Notes under the pieces: generated by a model
Told to the model about the DNA's origin: nothing
The model's database searches: none
The model's input: the letters and a program-made list of their open reading frames with translations, nothing else
Origin: Solirubrobacterales bacterium 70-9
Lineage (GTDB): Bacteria > Actinomycetota > Thermoleophilia > Solirubrobacterales > 70-9
DNA: 17,995 bases
NCBI GenBank assembly: GCA_001898095.1
Contig: MKSH01000247.1
Coordinates: 65,688 to 83,682 of the forward strand
Direction of reading: 5' to 3'
Translations under genes and position numbers: made by a program
Shown: one piece after another, positions 1 to 7,115 of the stretch
How the letters are laid out: each line of letters opens with the position of its first letter
Numbering within the stretch: position 1 is the stretch's first letter

Positions 1-1
1 C

Positions 2-472
2 CGCTCCGTGGGTGAGAACCTGACCCTCTCGACGCTCAGCCGCAACTCCTTTGTGGGCGTCCTCCGGCCTCGCAGGCTGCGCGGACTGATCCGGACGTTG
101 ATCGCCGACCTGCAGATCCACGCCGGCAACCCGGTGCGCCCGGTGGCGCAGCTGAGTGGCGGGAACCAGCAGAAGGTGTTGCTCGCCAGGGCCTTGAGCC
201 TCAACCCGAGAGTGCTGGTGTTGAACGATCCGCTTCGCGGCGTCGATCAGGGGGTCAAGCGCGAACTCTACGACCTCTTCACCCGGCTGGCGGGAGAGGG
301 GATGGCGATCATCCTACTTTCGACGGAGCTCGAGGAGCTGATGATGGTCTGCCCCCGAGTCGCCGTCTTCCACGAACACTCACTGTTCGCGGTCCTCGAG
401 GAGGATGAGCTGAAACAGGAAAATCTCGTCGCGGCGATGTTCGCCCAGCGGGCGAAGGAGGAGGCAGGATGA
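2..472 (+). CDS. Sugar ABC transporter ATPase, C-terminal part (RbsA/MglA type), truncated by window edge
   Basis: Partial gene: the frame is open to the left edge, so the first NBD and part of the second are missing. The visible part is the C-terminal nucleotide-binding domain of a double-NBD carbohydrate importer ATPase, which would power uptake from the cytoplasmic face. It starts in the RSVGENLTL segment typical just before the helical region. It carries the ABC signature LSGGNQQKVLLARAL and ends with an STELEELMMVCPRVAVF stretch, the usual RbsA-type tail. Oddly, the Walker B/catalytic segment reads LNDPLRGVD (about 221-247) where the family has LDEPTRGVD, so the Mg-binding Asp is Asn and the catalytic Glu is Asp. 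This site is probably weak or non-hydrolytic (inference). Its stop overlaps the permease start by ATGA, so the two are co-translated. The family call is firm; the sugar is unknown. Confidence 0.9.
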   Translation, partial: RSVGENLTLSTLSRNSFVGVLRPRRLRGLIRTLIADLQIHAGNPVRPVAQLSGGNQQKVLLARALSLNPRVLVLNDPLRGVDQGVKRELYDLFTRLAGEGMAIILLSTELEELMMVCPRVAVFHEHSLFAVLEEDELKQENLVAAMFAQRAKEEAG

Positions 473-1491
473 CCGGTCGGAGCCGCGGCGCCTACGTGAG
501 GATTCTCGACTGGTACGCGCTTCCCGCCGTCGCCGTCCTTGCGGTCTTGCTGATCGCCAACGTGATCGCGGAAGCCTCCTTTCTCACTCCCAGCAACTGG
601 CCGGCGACCTTCGCGACGATGGCGCCCTTCCTCTTGGTCGCGATGGCGATAACTCCGCCGATCATCTCCGGTGGCGGGGGTGTCGACCTCTCGGTGGGGC
701 CGCTGGCAGGATTCGTCGGGGCGGTGATCGTCGCCAAGCTCGTCCCGAACGGGCTCGGCGATGCGTGGATCCTGGTGCCGATCGTCGTCGGGATCGGGAT
801 GGGCATCGGTTTCGTCAACGGGATTCTCGCATCCTATGTGCGGCTGCCGCCGATCGTCGCCACCCTGGGCATGTACCTCATCCTGGCCGGATGGACCCTG
901 AAGGTCCTTCCTACCGCCGGAGGAACGGCACCCAAGTGGCTGTCGGATCTCTCCGGCGGTGCCGGTCCGATTCCGGGTACCTTGGTGCTCGTCCTCGGTG
1001 CCGGCGCCGCCTGGACGCTCTTGAATCGGTCGGCGTTCGGGCGCAACCTTCTGGCGGTCGGCGGCGACGATCGAGCGGCCTTCACCGCGGGGATCGACGT
1101 AGCCAGGGTTCGGCTGATCGCATATGTCGCCGCCGGGGCGATCGCAGCCGTGGCCGGGATGGCGTTCGTCGCGAACCTGCAATCGGCGGATCCCAATGTC
1201 GGGCCCCCGTACACCTTGATCGCGCTGGCGGCCGCCCCGCTTGGCGGCGTGAGCCTCGCCGGCGGGCGAGGAGGTCTCTTCGGCGCCGCGCTCGGCGGGG
1301 CCACGCTGTTTCTGGTCTCGCATCTGCTGAACGCGTTGACGGTCTCGGCGTTCGTCACCCCGATCGCCTACGGCGGCATGTTGATCTTCGCCCTCGCGGC
1401 CAACAGCCTCGGCGATTGGAAACGGCGGGGGCGGGACATCGCGGCCGAGACGGCCCCCCCGGGGGCCGATGTCGCCGCGCTTGGAAGCTGA
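469..1491 (+). CDS. Sugar ABC transporter permease (RbsC/BPD_transp_2 family)
   Basis: A 340-aa integral membrane protein with about 8-10 hydrophobic segments, the usual length for RbsC-like permeases. It forms the translocation channel of a carbohydrate-type (CUT2) importer. The family hallmark GGGVDLSVGPLAGF lies near residues 67-80 (the GGIDLSVG motif). The coupling region reads SAFGRNLLAVGGDDRAAFTAGI, matching the FGR-x(3-4)-A(I/V)GG-x(3)-AA segment that contacts the ATPase. The ATG overlaps the ATPase stop and has an AGGAGGAGG ribosome site at 456-464, so the start is well supported. The gene ends 15 bp before the convergent alcohol dehydrogenase, with no obvious terminator between them. 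No binding protein is adjacent; one occurs 14 kb downstream at 15616, and whether it belongs to this transporter is unknown. Confidence 0.93.
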   Translation: MTGRSRGAYVRILDWYALPAVAVLAVLLIANVIAEASFLTPSNWPATFATMAPFLLVAMAITPPIISGGGGVDLSVGPLAGFVGAVIVAKLVPNGLGDAWILVPIVVGIGMGIGFVNGILASYVRLPPIVATLGMYLILAGWTLKVLPTAGGTAPKWLSDLSGGAGPIPGTLVLVLGAGAAWTLLNRSAFGRNLLAVGGDDRAAFTAGIDVARVRLIAYVAAGAIAAVAGMAFVANLQSADPNVGPPYTLIALAAAPLGGVSLAGGRGGLFGAALGGATLFLVSHLLNALTVSAFVTPIAYGGMLIFALAANSLGDWKRRGRDIAAETAPPGADVAALGS

Positions 1492-1506
1492 CCGCCGAGC
1501 AGCCCG

Positions 1507-2505
1507 TCAGTGCGGCTCGATCAAGATCTTCGCGCCCTCGCCGCGTCGGAGTCGCGCCGAGATCTCCGGCCAATCCTCGATCGAGCAGATATCGCTGATC
1601 AGCGGCGCCAGTCGGACCCTTCCGGTCGCGACCAACCTCTGAGCCCGTTGCCACGAGATGATGTCGCAGGAAAAGCGCGGACGGACGGACAGCTCCTTGC
1701 GGAAGATGAGGTCGACCGGCGCCTCGACGGCACCGCCGAAGACCCCGAGCTGGACGTAGGCGCCGGCTTTCTTGACCGACTCGAGGCAGAGCGCGAGACC
1801 TGCGGCGGCCCCGGAGCACTCGACGACCACGTCGAAGTCCCGATCCGATCCGAGGTCGTCGACGAGCGTGGCACCGAGCCCGAGCTCCGAGCCGAGAGCC
1901 AGCCGCTGGGCGTCACGCTCGAGGCCCGCCAGCCTCACCTCCGCCCCCGAGGCGGCGGCGACCTGGCCGGCCAGAAGGCCGACCGGCCCGGGACCGACCA
2001 CCAGCACCCGGTCTCCGGGTCCGACGGCGGTGGGGTCGCAGAGTGCGTGGCAGACGCAGGCCAGGGGCTCATGCAGCGCCGCGGCGCGGAGGTCCTGGTC
2101 GTCGGGGATACGAAAGATCCGGTCGACCGGCAGCCTGACGTGGCTGGCGAAAACGCCGTCGGCGCGCGAGCCGATCGGACGTCGGAGATCGCAAAGGTGC
2201 TCGCGTCCTGATCTGCAGAGGCGGCATCTGCCGCAGGTGGAATAGGTGCCCTGTGCGACGACCCTGGCTCCGAGCCACTCCGACGGCACCTCCGGCCCGA
2301 GGTCGACCACGGTGCCGGAGGCCTCGTGGCCGAGGATGACCGGCGGGTCGCAGGGGATCGTGCCGTCCTCGAGGTGGAGGTCGGTCCCACAAACACCCGC
2401 CGCGGCGACCTCGACCAGCACTTCACCGGGCCCGGGCCGGGGCGTCTCGTGCTCGACCACCTCGACGTGGCCGGGTCCGGCGGCGACCTTCGTCAAGGCG
2501 ATCAT
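1507..2505 (-). CDS. Zinc-dependent alcohol/polyol dehydrogenase (MDR family)
   Basis: A 332-aa medium-chain dehydrogenase that would oxidise a secondary alcohol, polyol or threonine-like substrate with NAD(P) in the cytoplasm. The catalytic zinc ligands are visible: Cys39 in GVCGTD, His60-Glu61 in GHEASGTV and Glu146 in HEPLAC. The structural zinc cysteines are 91, 94, 97 and 105 (CGRCRLC-x7-C). The cofactor loop GPGPVG starts at residue 171. Length and order match sorbitol, butanediol or threonine dehydrogenases; motifs alone do not separate these. The ATG overlaps the stop of the upstream monooxygenase by ATGA, so it is the last gene of the minus-strand unit regulator-monooxygenase-dehydrogenase. 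It may handle the alcohol or ketone partner of the monooxygenase (inference). Confidence 0.92.
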   Translation of the reverse strand: MIALTKVAAGPGHVEVVEHETPRPGPGEVLVEVAAAGVCGTDLHLEDGTIPCDPPVILGHEASGTVVDLGPEVPSEWLGARVVAQGTYSTCGRCRLCRSGREHLCDLRRPIGSRADGVFASHVRLPVDRIFRIPDDQDLRAAALHEPLACVCHALCDPTAVGPGDRVLVVGPGPVGLLAGQVAAASGAEVRLAGLERDAQRLALGSELGLGATLVDDLGSDRDFDVVVECSGAAAGLALCLESVKKAGAYVQLGVFGGAVEAPVDLIFRKELSVRPRFSCDIISWQRAQRLVATGRVRLAPLISDICSIEDWPEISARLRRGEGAKILIEPH

Positions 2506-4322
2506 CGGGCAGCCGTTCCGCGCGGGCTCAACGAACTCTGGTACCGGTCGAGCATGCCCTCCTCGGCTGCCTTGATCTGCAGGGCGACGGTCAGGGAGAA
2601 ATGGCGCACGAAGGCGAGATTACCGCCGAAGAACCAGATGCCCGGATGCCCCGAGGACCTCCATACGGAGTTCATCTCACCCTCCTCTTCGACTCCCCAG
2701 ACGGGTTTGCATCGGCCTGCGATCTCGTCACCGACGATGGCCTGCGCCGCGTCGGCCATGCTGCCGTATCCGGTGGCGAAGATCACGGTGTCGGCGCGCT
2801 GCTCGGTGCCGTCGGAGTAGGCGATGCCTTCCTGCGTGAAGCGATCCACTCCGACGCCGGACCTGACGGCGATCCTGCCTTCGGCGATCACGGTCGAGGC
2901 GCCCACGTCGATGTAGTAGCCGCCACCGCGGGTGAGATACAGCTCGAGCAGGCTGTGGTCCTCGTCGAGCGCGAATCCCGCCCGGCGCAGACCCTCCCGG
3001 AGCTCGGCATCGCGGGCCCGGATCTGCGGGGTGACGTGTCGATTCAGGTAATCGAAGAGCACCGGCAAGGGCATCGAGTTAGCGAGGTGGTCGGCGTCCT
3101 CTGTGCCGGGCCCGTCCTCGTCGTAGAGGCCCTTCTGCGCGATCTCAAATGCGCTCTGGCTCGAATGGACATAGGTCCGCGAGCGTTGGACCATCGTCAC
3201 GCTGACTCCCGCCTCGGCCAGGTCGTGACAGATGTCGTGACTGCTGTTGCCGGCGCCCACGACGATCACGTCCTTGCCGGCCAGCCCCTCCGGCCCGGTG
3301 TAGCTGCTGCTGTGGAGGACCTCGCCCGAGAAGCCCTCGAGCCCGGGGACCTCCGGCATCTTCGGTAGTCCGCTGTGGCCCGTCGCGAACACGAGGTGTC
3401 GAGGGTGAACCACCCGCTCGCCCCCGTCCCCACCCTCGACGACGACCCTCCAGGTGCCGCTCTTCTCGTCGTAGGAGCAGGTCCCGACGCCGGAGTCGGT
3501 CCAGACGTTCAGCTCCATGATGTCTGCGTATGCCTCGAACCAATCGGCCAGCTTGTCCTTGGCGATGAACCGTGGCCAGGTGTCGGGAAACTGAAGGTAG
3601 GGAAGGTGGTTCGCCCAGATTGGGTCGTGGAGTACGAGCGAGTGGTAGCGATCCCGCCAGGTGTCCCCGATCCGCGGCCGTCTCTCGAGGACGAGGGTCG
3701 GCACCCCGAGTTGGCCCAGTCGGGCCGCGATCGCCAGTCCGCTCTGCCCCGCGCCGATCACCAGGACCGCAGGGTCTCCGTCGACGAACGCGGATTCCCT
3801 CCGCCGCCGGTCCAGCCAGTTCGACCTGCTTCGGGTCGGCCCGTGGGTCACCCCGGCGGGACGACGCCTCCCGCGGGGTTCGGGGTGGTCCTTCAACTCG
3901 CGCAGGTCGAGCAGAAGCGTCCAGGCGACCGGTGTGGCAGCCGGCTCGATCAGCCGGACCAATCCACGGCCTCGACCCACCGCCGTCTCGAAGGTGAATG
4001 ACGCCTGGACCCACCGCCCCACCGATCCGGCATCGATCGTGCTCGGCCCGATCCGCTCGTCTAGCGCGAGGTCGGTCAGACCGGCGGCCTCCAGGCGGTC
4101 CGCCAGGACACGGCGGATCTCGGTGGTCCCGCGGAACGTGCGCAGATCCCAGGTCAGCGCCAGGCGATCCCGGAGCCAGCCGTCCGGCGCGAACAGCGAT
4201 GCCACCTCCGCCGGATCGGCCAGATCCAGGGCCCGGTTCATGCGGTCGAGCCAGGAGGTCGCCACCTCGAACGGGTTCGTGCCCGTCGGTTGCACGCCGG
4301 GGTCGGCGATCCGGTCCGTCAC
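2502..4322 (-). CDS. Flavin-containing monooxygenase with N-terminal NTF2/SnoaL-like domain
   Basis: A 606-aa FAD/NADPH enzyme of the class B monooxygenase type. Residues about 18-140 look like an NTF2/SnoaL-like fold (SWLDRMNRALDLADPAEVASLFAPDG), followed by a basic linker and the FAD Rossmann motif GAGQSG at 190-195. The diagnostic motif FSGEVLHSSSY (331-341) fits FxGxxxHxxxY/F of FMO/YUCCA-type enzymes rather than the FxGxxxHxxxW/P form of Baeyer-Villiger enzymes. A second dinucleotide motif, GAGNSS, is at 356-361 for NADPH, and an ATGY motif is near residue 512. The likely reaction is oxygenation of a ketone, amine or soft nucleophile; the substrate is unknown. The start is a GTG with no clear ribosome site; an ATG at residue 28 is an alternative. 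It lies 19 bp after the regulator gene and overlaps the dehydrogenase by ATGA. Confidence 0.9.
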   Translation of the reverse strand: MTDRIADPGVQPTGTNPFEVATSWLDRMNRALDLADPAEVASLFAPDGWLRDRLALTWDLRTFRGTTEIRRVLADRLEAAGLTDLALDERIGPSTIDAGSVGRWVQASFTFETAVGRGRGLVRLIEPAATPVAWTLLLDLRELKDHPEPRGRRRPAGVTHGPTRSRSNWLDRRRRESAFVDGDPAVLVIGAGQSGLAIAARLGQLGVPTLVLERRPRIGDTWRDRYHSLVLHDPIWANHLPYLQFPDTWPRFIAKDKLADWFEAYADIMELNVWTDSGVGTCSYDEKSGTWRVVVEGGDGGERVVHPRHLVFATGHSGLPKMPEVPGLEGFSGEVLHSSSYTGPEGLAGKDVIVVGAGNSSHDICHDLAEAGVSVTMVQRSRTYVHSSQSAFEIAQKGLYDEDGPGTEDADHLANSMPLPVLFDYLNRHVTPQIRARDAELREGLRRAGFALDEDHSLLELYLTRGGGYYIDVGASTVIAEGRIAVRSGVGVDRFTQEGIAYSDGTEQRADTVIFATGYGSMADAAQAIVGDEIAGRCKPVWGVEEEGEMNSVWRSSGHPGIWFFGGNLAFVRHFSLTVALQIKAAEEGMLDRYQSSLSPRGTAAR

Positions 4323-4341
4323 GGCGGTGGTTTTTTCCCGC

Positions 4342-5007
4342 TCAGCAGGAGGCGCCCTGGCGCGGGAGGCTCAGACCGAGCTCCCTCCCGCGGTGAGCCG
4401 CCTCGGTGCGATTGCGGACGTTGAGCTTCCGGAAGATCTTCCCGGCGTGGCGCTTGACCGTCTCCGCGGAGACCTGCAGGGACACCGCGATCTCCCGGTT
4501 CGTGGCGCCCGCGGACATCAGGCTGAGGACCTCTTTCTCGCGATTGGAGAGTCGGTTGGCGCCCGGCGGTGGCGAGATCGCGAACAGCCTCTTCCCGGAG
4601 GAGACGGCATGGACGGCGTTGGCGAGGTCGTTCGCCGAGAGTGTCTTCTTCACGACCCCCGTCGCCCCGATGTAGTTGGCCGCCTTGGCGCTGATCGCGG
4701 TGGTGCCGGAGAGCAGGAGGACGGCGATATCGGGTGAGACGGAGCGGAGTGAGGCGACGATGTCCATCACCCGCTCGTGGCCGATGTCGAGGTCGAGGAC
4801 CGCCACGTTGGGCGAGTACCGCGCCAGTAGATCGAGCGCCTCGACCTGGTCCCGGGCGGCGAGGCAGCGGGACACCCACTTCTGGCGGGCCAGCAACAGT
4901 CGCCACCCGTAGTGGACGAGCTGCTCGTCGTGGATGACGATCACGCCGACACCGCTGCGACCGTGCTCGACGGCGATCTGCTCGAGGGACTCCACCGAAG
5001 TGCGCAT
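4342..5007 (-). CDS. LuxR/NarL-family response-regulator-like transcription factor
   Basis: A 221-aa two-domain regulator. Residues 20-135 resemble a receiver: IHDEQLVHYGWRLLL matches the start of NarL-type receivers, Asp72 sits at the phosphoacceptor position, Ser100 at the switch position, and Lys120/121 at the conserved lysine. Residues 152-212 are a clear LuxR/GerE helix-turn-helix (LSNREKEVLSLMSAGATNRE, then VSAETVKRH). The first acidic-pocket residue is His26 instead of Asp, and the usual MP after the phosphoacceptor is IG, so normal phosphorylation is uncertain. No histidine kinase is visible in the window. The ATG at 5007 was preferred over an upstream in-frame ATG (5097) because GGAGGAGAG sits just before it and because the receiver fold begins shortly after. 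It heads the unit containing the monooxygenase and dehydrogenase and probably controls it or the neighbouring genes (inference). Confidence 0.88.
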   Translation of the reverse strand: MRTSVESLEQIAVEHGRSGVGVIVIHDEQLVHYGWRLLLARQKWVSRCLAARDQVEALDLLARYSPNVAVLDLDIGHERVMDIVASLRSVSPDIAVLLLSGTTAISAKAANYIGATGVVKKTLSANDLANAVHAVSSGKRLFAISPPPGANRLSNREKEVLSLMSAGATNREIAVSLQVSAETVKRHAGKIFRKLNVRNRTEAAHRGRELGLSLPRQGASC

Positions 5008-5083
5008 CAATCTCTCCTCCTTCGACCGCGCGGCGACCTGCCGCGGGCTCACTCTCTCCAGGGGAGTAACGGTGGCATCTCGG

Positions 5084-5113
5084 AACCTAAGCAACAACAG
5101 CGAGATCGGTCAG
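5084..5113 (-). promoter_or_regulatory. Possible internal promoter for the LuxR-monooxygenase-ADH unit
   Basis: On the minus strand CTGACC (5113-5108, -35-like) is followed after 18 bp by TAGGTT (5089-5084, TAnnnT -10-like). This gives a predicted start near 5077 and about a 70-nt leader to the regulator ATG. The -35-like element lies inside the spacer and arm of a perfect inverted repeat (5101-5119). It is a motif match only. Confidence 0.35.
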
Positions 5114-5135
5114 ATCTCGATAAGTTCTGCTTATC
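5101..5135 (-). terminator. Tandem inverted repeats just after lutC: possible terminator or operator
   Basis: Two perfect dyads sit head to tail. GATAAG-5-CTTATC (5119-5135) overlaps the lutC stop codon. CGAGATC-5-GATCTCG (5101-5119) follows it. Read on the minus strand, the second hairpin is followed by CTGTTGTTGCTT, a T-enriched tail unusual in this GC-rich DNA, so it could end lutABC transcription in part. The same 19-bp dyad also covers a possible -35 for the downstream regulator gene, so an operator role is equally possible. Confidence 0.45.
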
Positions 5136-5739
5136 TTACGAGTGCGACGTCCAGCCGGCGGGGGCCATGAACGCCCTCGACGCGCTCAAGTTCGATGTCC
5201 GAGGTGGCCGACGGCCCGGAAACGAAGGTCAACGGTCGCCCCTCGTCGGCAGCGTCCCGGAGGGCGGCGATCGCATCGGGTACGTCGGCGAGGACCTGCT
5301 CGGCCCGCACCACGCAGATGTGGTGGTCGGGGATGAGGGAGATCGCCCGGCGGCCGCTCTCCGGGCCGCCGTCGAGCACGATCGTGCCCGTGGTGGCGAT
5401 GGCACACGCACAGCCCGTGACCACGACGTCGGCGGCGTCGAGCTCAGGATCGGAGAGCGGCGGCTCGTCGCCGGGCAGGCCCAGGGCCGCCGCGATCGCA
5501 GGAGCGGCGACGAAGACGGCGTCGTCTGCGGCCAGTCGTCGGACGAGGGACCCGAGCTCGCCCTCGGTGCAGGTGTGGACCGACGCGCGGTATTCCTCGA
5601 CTCGGTCAGCGAACCGGACGACACTGCCCCTGGCGTCGGCCTCTCCCGCCCGCCGGTAGTGACGTGGCACCTCGGGCGTCGCCGGGTCCGGGCCCAATGC
5701 GGCGCGAACCCGTTCGAGGACGATGTCGCGCGCGCTCAT
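5131..5739 (-). CDS. lutC: LutC-type LUD-domain protein, lactate utilisation
   Basis: A 202-aa LUD-domain protein matching LutC (YkgG family), the third component of the iron-sulfur L-lactate oxidation system converting lactate to pyruvate. The middle region DVVVTGCACAIATTGTIVL and the C-terminal block SGPSATSDIELERVEGVHGP are characteristic, the latter close to the usual SxTADIE-x(7)-GVHGP ending. The ATG at 5739 overlaps the lutB stop as ATGA. An in-frame ATG at 5754 would start deeper in lutB and is less likely. The frame stays open far upstream, but that is shadow sequence of lutB. The gene ends inside the first of two inverted repeats. The LutABC function is well supported by three adjacent family members; use of lactate here rather than another 2-hydroxyacid is inference. 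Confidence 0.92.
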   Translation of the reverse strand: MSARDIVLERVRAALGPDPATPEVPRHYRRAGEADARGSVVRFADRVEEYRASVHTCTEGELGSLVRRLAADDAVFVAAPAIAAALGLPGDEPPLSDPELDAADVVVTGCACAIATTGTIVLDGGPESGRRAISLIPDHHICVVRAEQVLADVPDAIAALRDAADEGRPLTFVSGPSATSDIELERVEGVHGPRRLDVALVR

Positions 5740-7115
5740 CGGGCGAGCCACCATTCCCGGAAGTTCTGTGCCGGAATATGCGGCTGCTCGCGCGAGGTCG
5801 TCCAGGCGCGAAGCGGGCCGGGGACGGTCGCGGCGCCCCTGCCGAGCGGGCCGCGGCCCAGACGGAGGAGGCGCTGCGCCCTCTCGTAGCGTCGCCGGTC
5901 CGCGAAGACGCGCCCGATCAGTCTCATCGCCGCGGATTCGGGGTCGGTGCGCGCCCTCTCCCGTGCCACGCGACCGCGCAGATGGATGAGGACGCTCGGG
6001 ATGTCGATCTTGACCGGGCAGACGTCGTAGCAGGCCCCGCACAGCGATGAGGCCCAGGGCAAGGTCGGCGCCGCGCGGAGGCCGCGCAACTGAGGGGTCA
6101 GGATCGCGCCGATCGGGCCCGGGTAGACCGAGTCGTAGGCGTGGCCGCCGGTCCTCGTGTAGACGGGGCAGACGTTGAGGCAGGCCGAGCAGCGGATGCA
6201 ACGCAGGGCCTGCCGTCCGACCTCGTCGGCCAGGGTGTCGGTCCGACCGTTGTCGAGCAGGATCAGGTGAAACTCCCGCGGCCCGTCCTTCTCGCGGACG
6301 CCGGTCCACAGCGACGTGTATGGATTCATCCGCTCCGCGGTCGAGGAGCGCGGCAGCAGTTGCAGCATGACCTCCAGGTCCCGCCAGTCCGGGAGGACCT
6401 TCTCGATCCCCATCACCGTCACCAGGACGTCGGGCAGCGTCACGCACATCCGTCCGTTGCCCTCCGACTCGACGACGACGACCGTGCCCGTCTCGGCGAC
6501 CCCGAAGTTCGCCCCGCTGACCGCCATCCGCGCCCGTAGGAAGCGTGCCCGCAGATGGCGCCGGGCTGCGGCCGCGAGGTCCGCCGGCTCGCTCGTGAGC
6601 GATTCGCCGGAGGCGATCGTGCGGGCGAAGAGTCGCCGGATCTCCTCTCTGTTCCGATGGATCGCGGGAACGAGGATGTGGGAGGGGGTATCACCGGCGA
6701 GCTGGACGATCAGCTCGGCAAGATCGGTCTCGATCGCCTCGACACCCGCGGCGCCGAGGGCGTCGTTGAGCCCGATCTCGTCGGTCGCCATCGACTTGAC
6801 CTTGAGCACCTCGTCGACCTGATGATCGCGGGCGATCCGGGTGACGTGCGCGCAAGCCTCCGCCGCGTCCCGCGCCCAGTGGACGATGCCGCCGGCCGCC
6901 ACGACCGCCGCCTCCAATCGCTCCAGCTGCCGTGGCAGGTCGGCCAGCGCCCGCGTCTTGATCGCCGCCCCAGCCTCGCGGAGCCGCTCCCAATCGTCCA
7001 GCTCGGCGACGGCCCTCTCTCGCTTGGCCTGGATGGCGGAGGTCGCCACGCCGAGATTGCGTCGTAGTTGCGGGTTCTGCAACTCCACTCGTGCCTGCTC
7101 CGGGAAGCCCTTCAT
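5736..7115 (-). CDS. lutB: LutB-type iron-sulfur protein, lactate utilisation
   Basis: A 459-aa protein with an N-terminal LUD domain (about 60-290, including KVKSMATDEIGLNDAL and FGVAETGTVVVVESEGN) and a C-terminal ferredoxin-like part. Cysteines 306, 309, 312 and 316 form CIRCSACLNVCP, and 359, 362 and 366 form CGACYDVCP, ligands for two [4Fe-4S] clusters as in LutB/YkgF. It should relay electrons from lactate oxidation. The start at 7115 is fixed by an ATGA overlap with lutA and by homology (MKGFPEQARVEL resembles the usual LutB start). The reading frame continues open to beyond 8700, but that part has no recognisable protein and overlaps real genes on the other strand. The tail after residue 380 is Arg-rich and poorly conserved. 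Confidence 0.93.
   Translation of the reverse strand: MKGFPEQARVELQNPQLRRNLGVATSAIQAKRERAVAELDDWERLREAGAAIKTRALADLPRQLERLEAAVVAAGGIVHWARDAAEACAHVTRIARDHQVDEVLKVKSMATDEIGLNDALGAAGVEAIETDLAELIVQLAGDTPSHILVPAIHRNREEIRRLFARTIASGESLTSEPADLAAAARRHLRARFLRARMAVSGANFGVAETGTVVVVESEGNGRMCVTLPDVLVTVMGIEKVLPDWRDLEVMLQLLPRSSTAERMNPYTSLWTGVREKDGPREFHLILLDNGRTDTLADEVGRQALRCIRCSACLNVCPVYTRTGGHAYDSVYPGPIGAILTPQLRGLRAAPTLPWASSLCGACYDVCPVKIDIPSVLIHLRGRVARERARTDPESAAMRLIGRVFADRRRYERAQRLLRLGRGPLGRGAATVPGPLRAWTTSREQPHIPAQNFREWWLAR

Noticed and set aside
268..1323. A 351-codon minus-strand frame opposite the ABC permease
   Set aside because: Low-complexity Arg/Gly/Asp composition; the opposite strand has a clear membrane permease.
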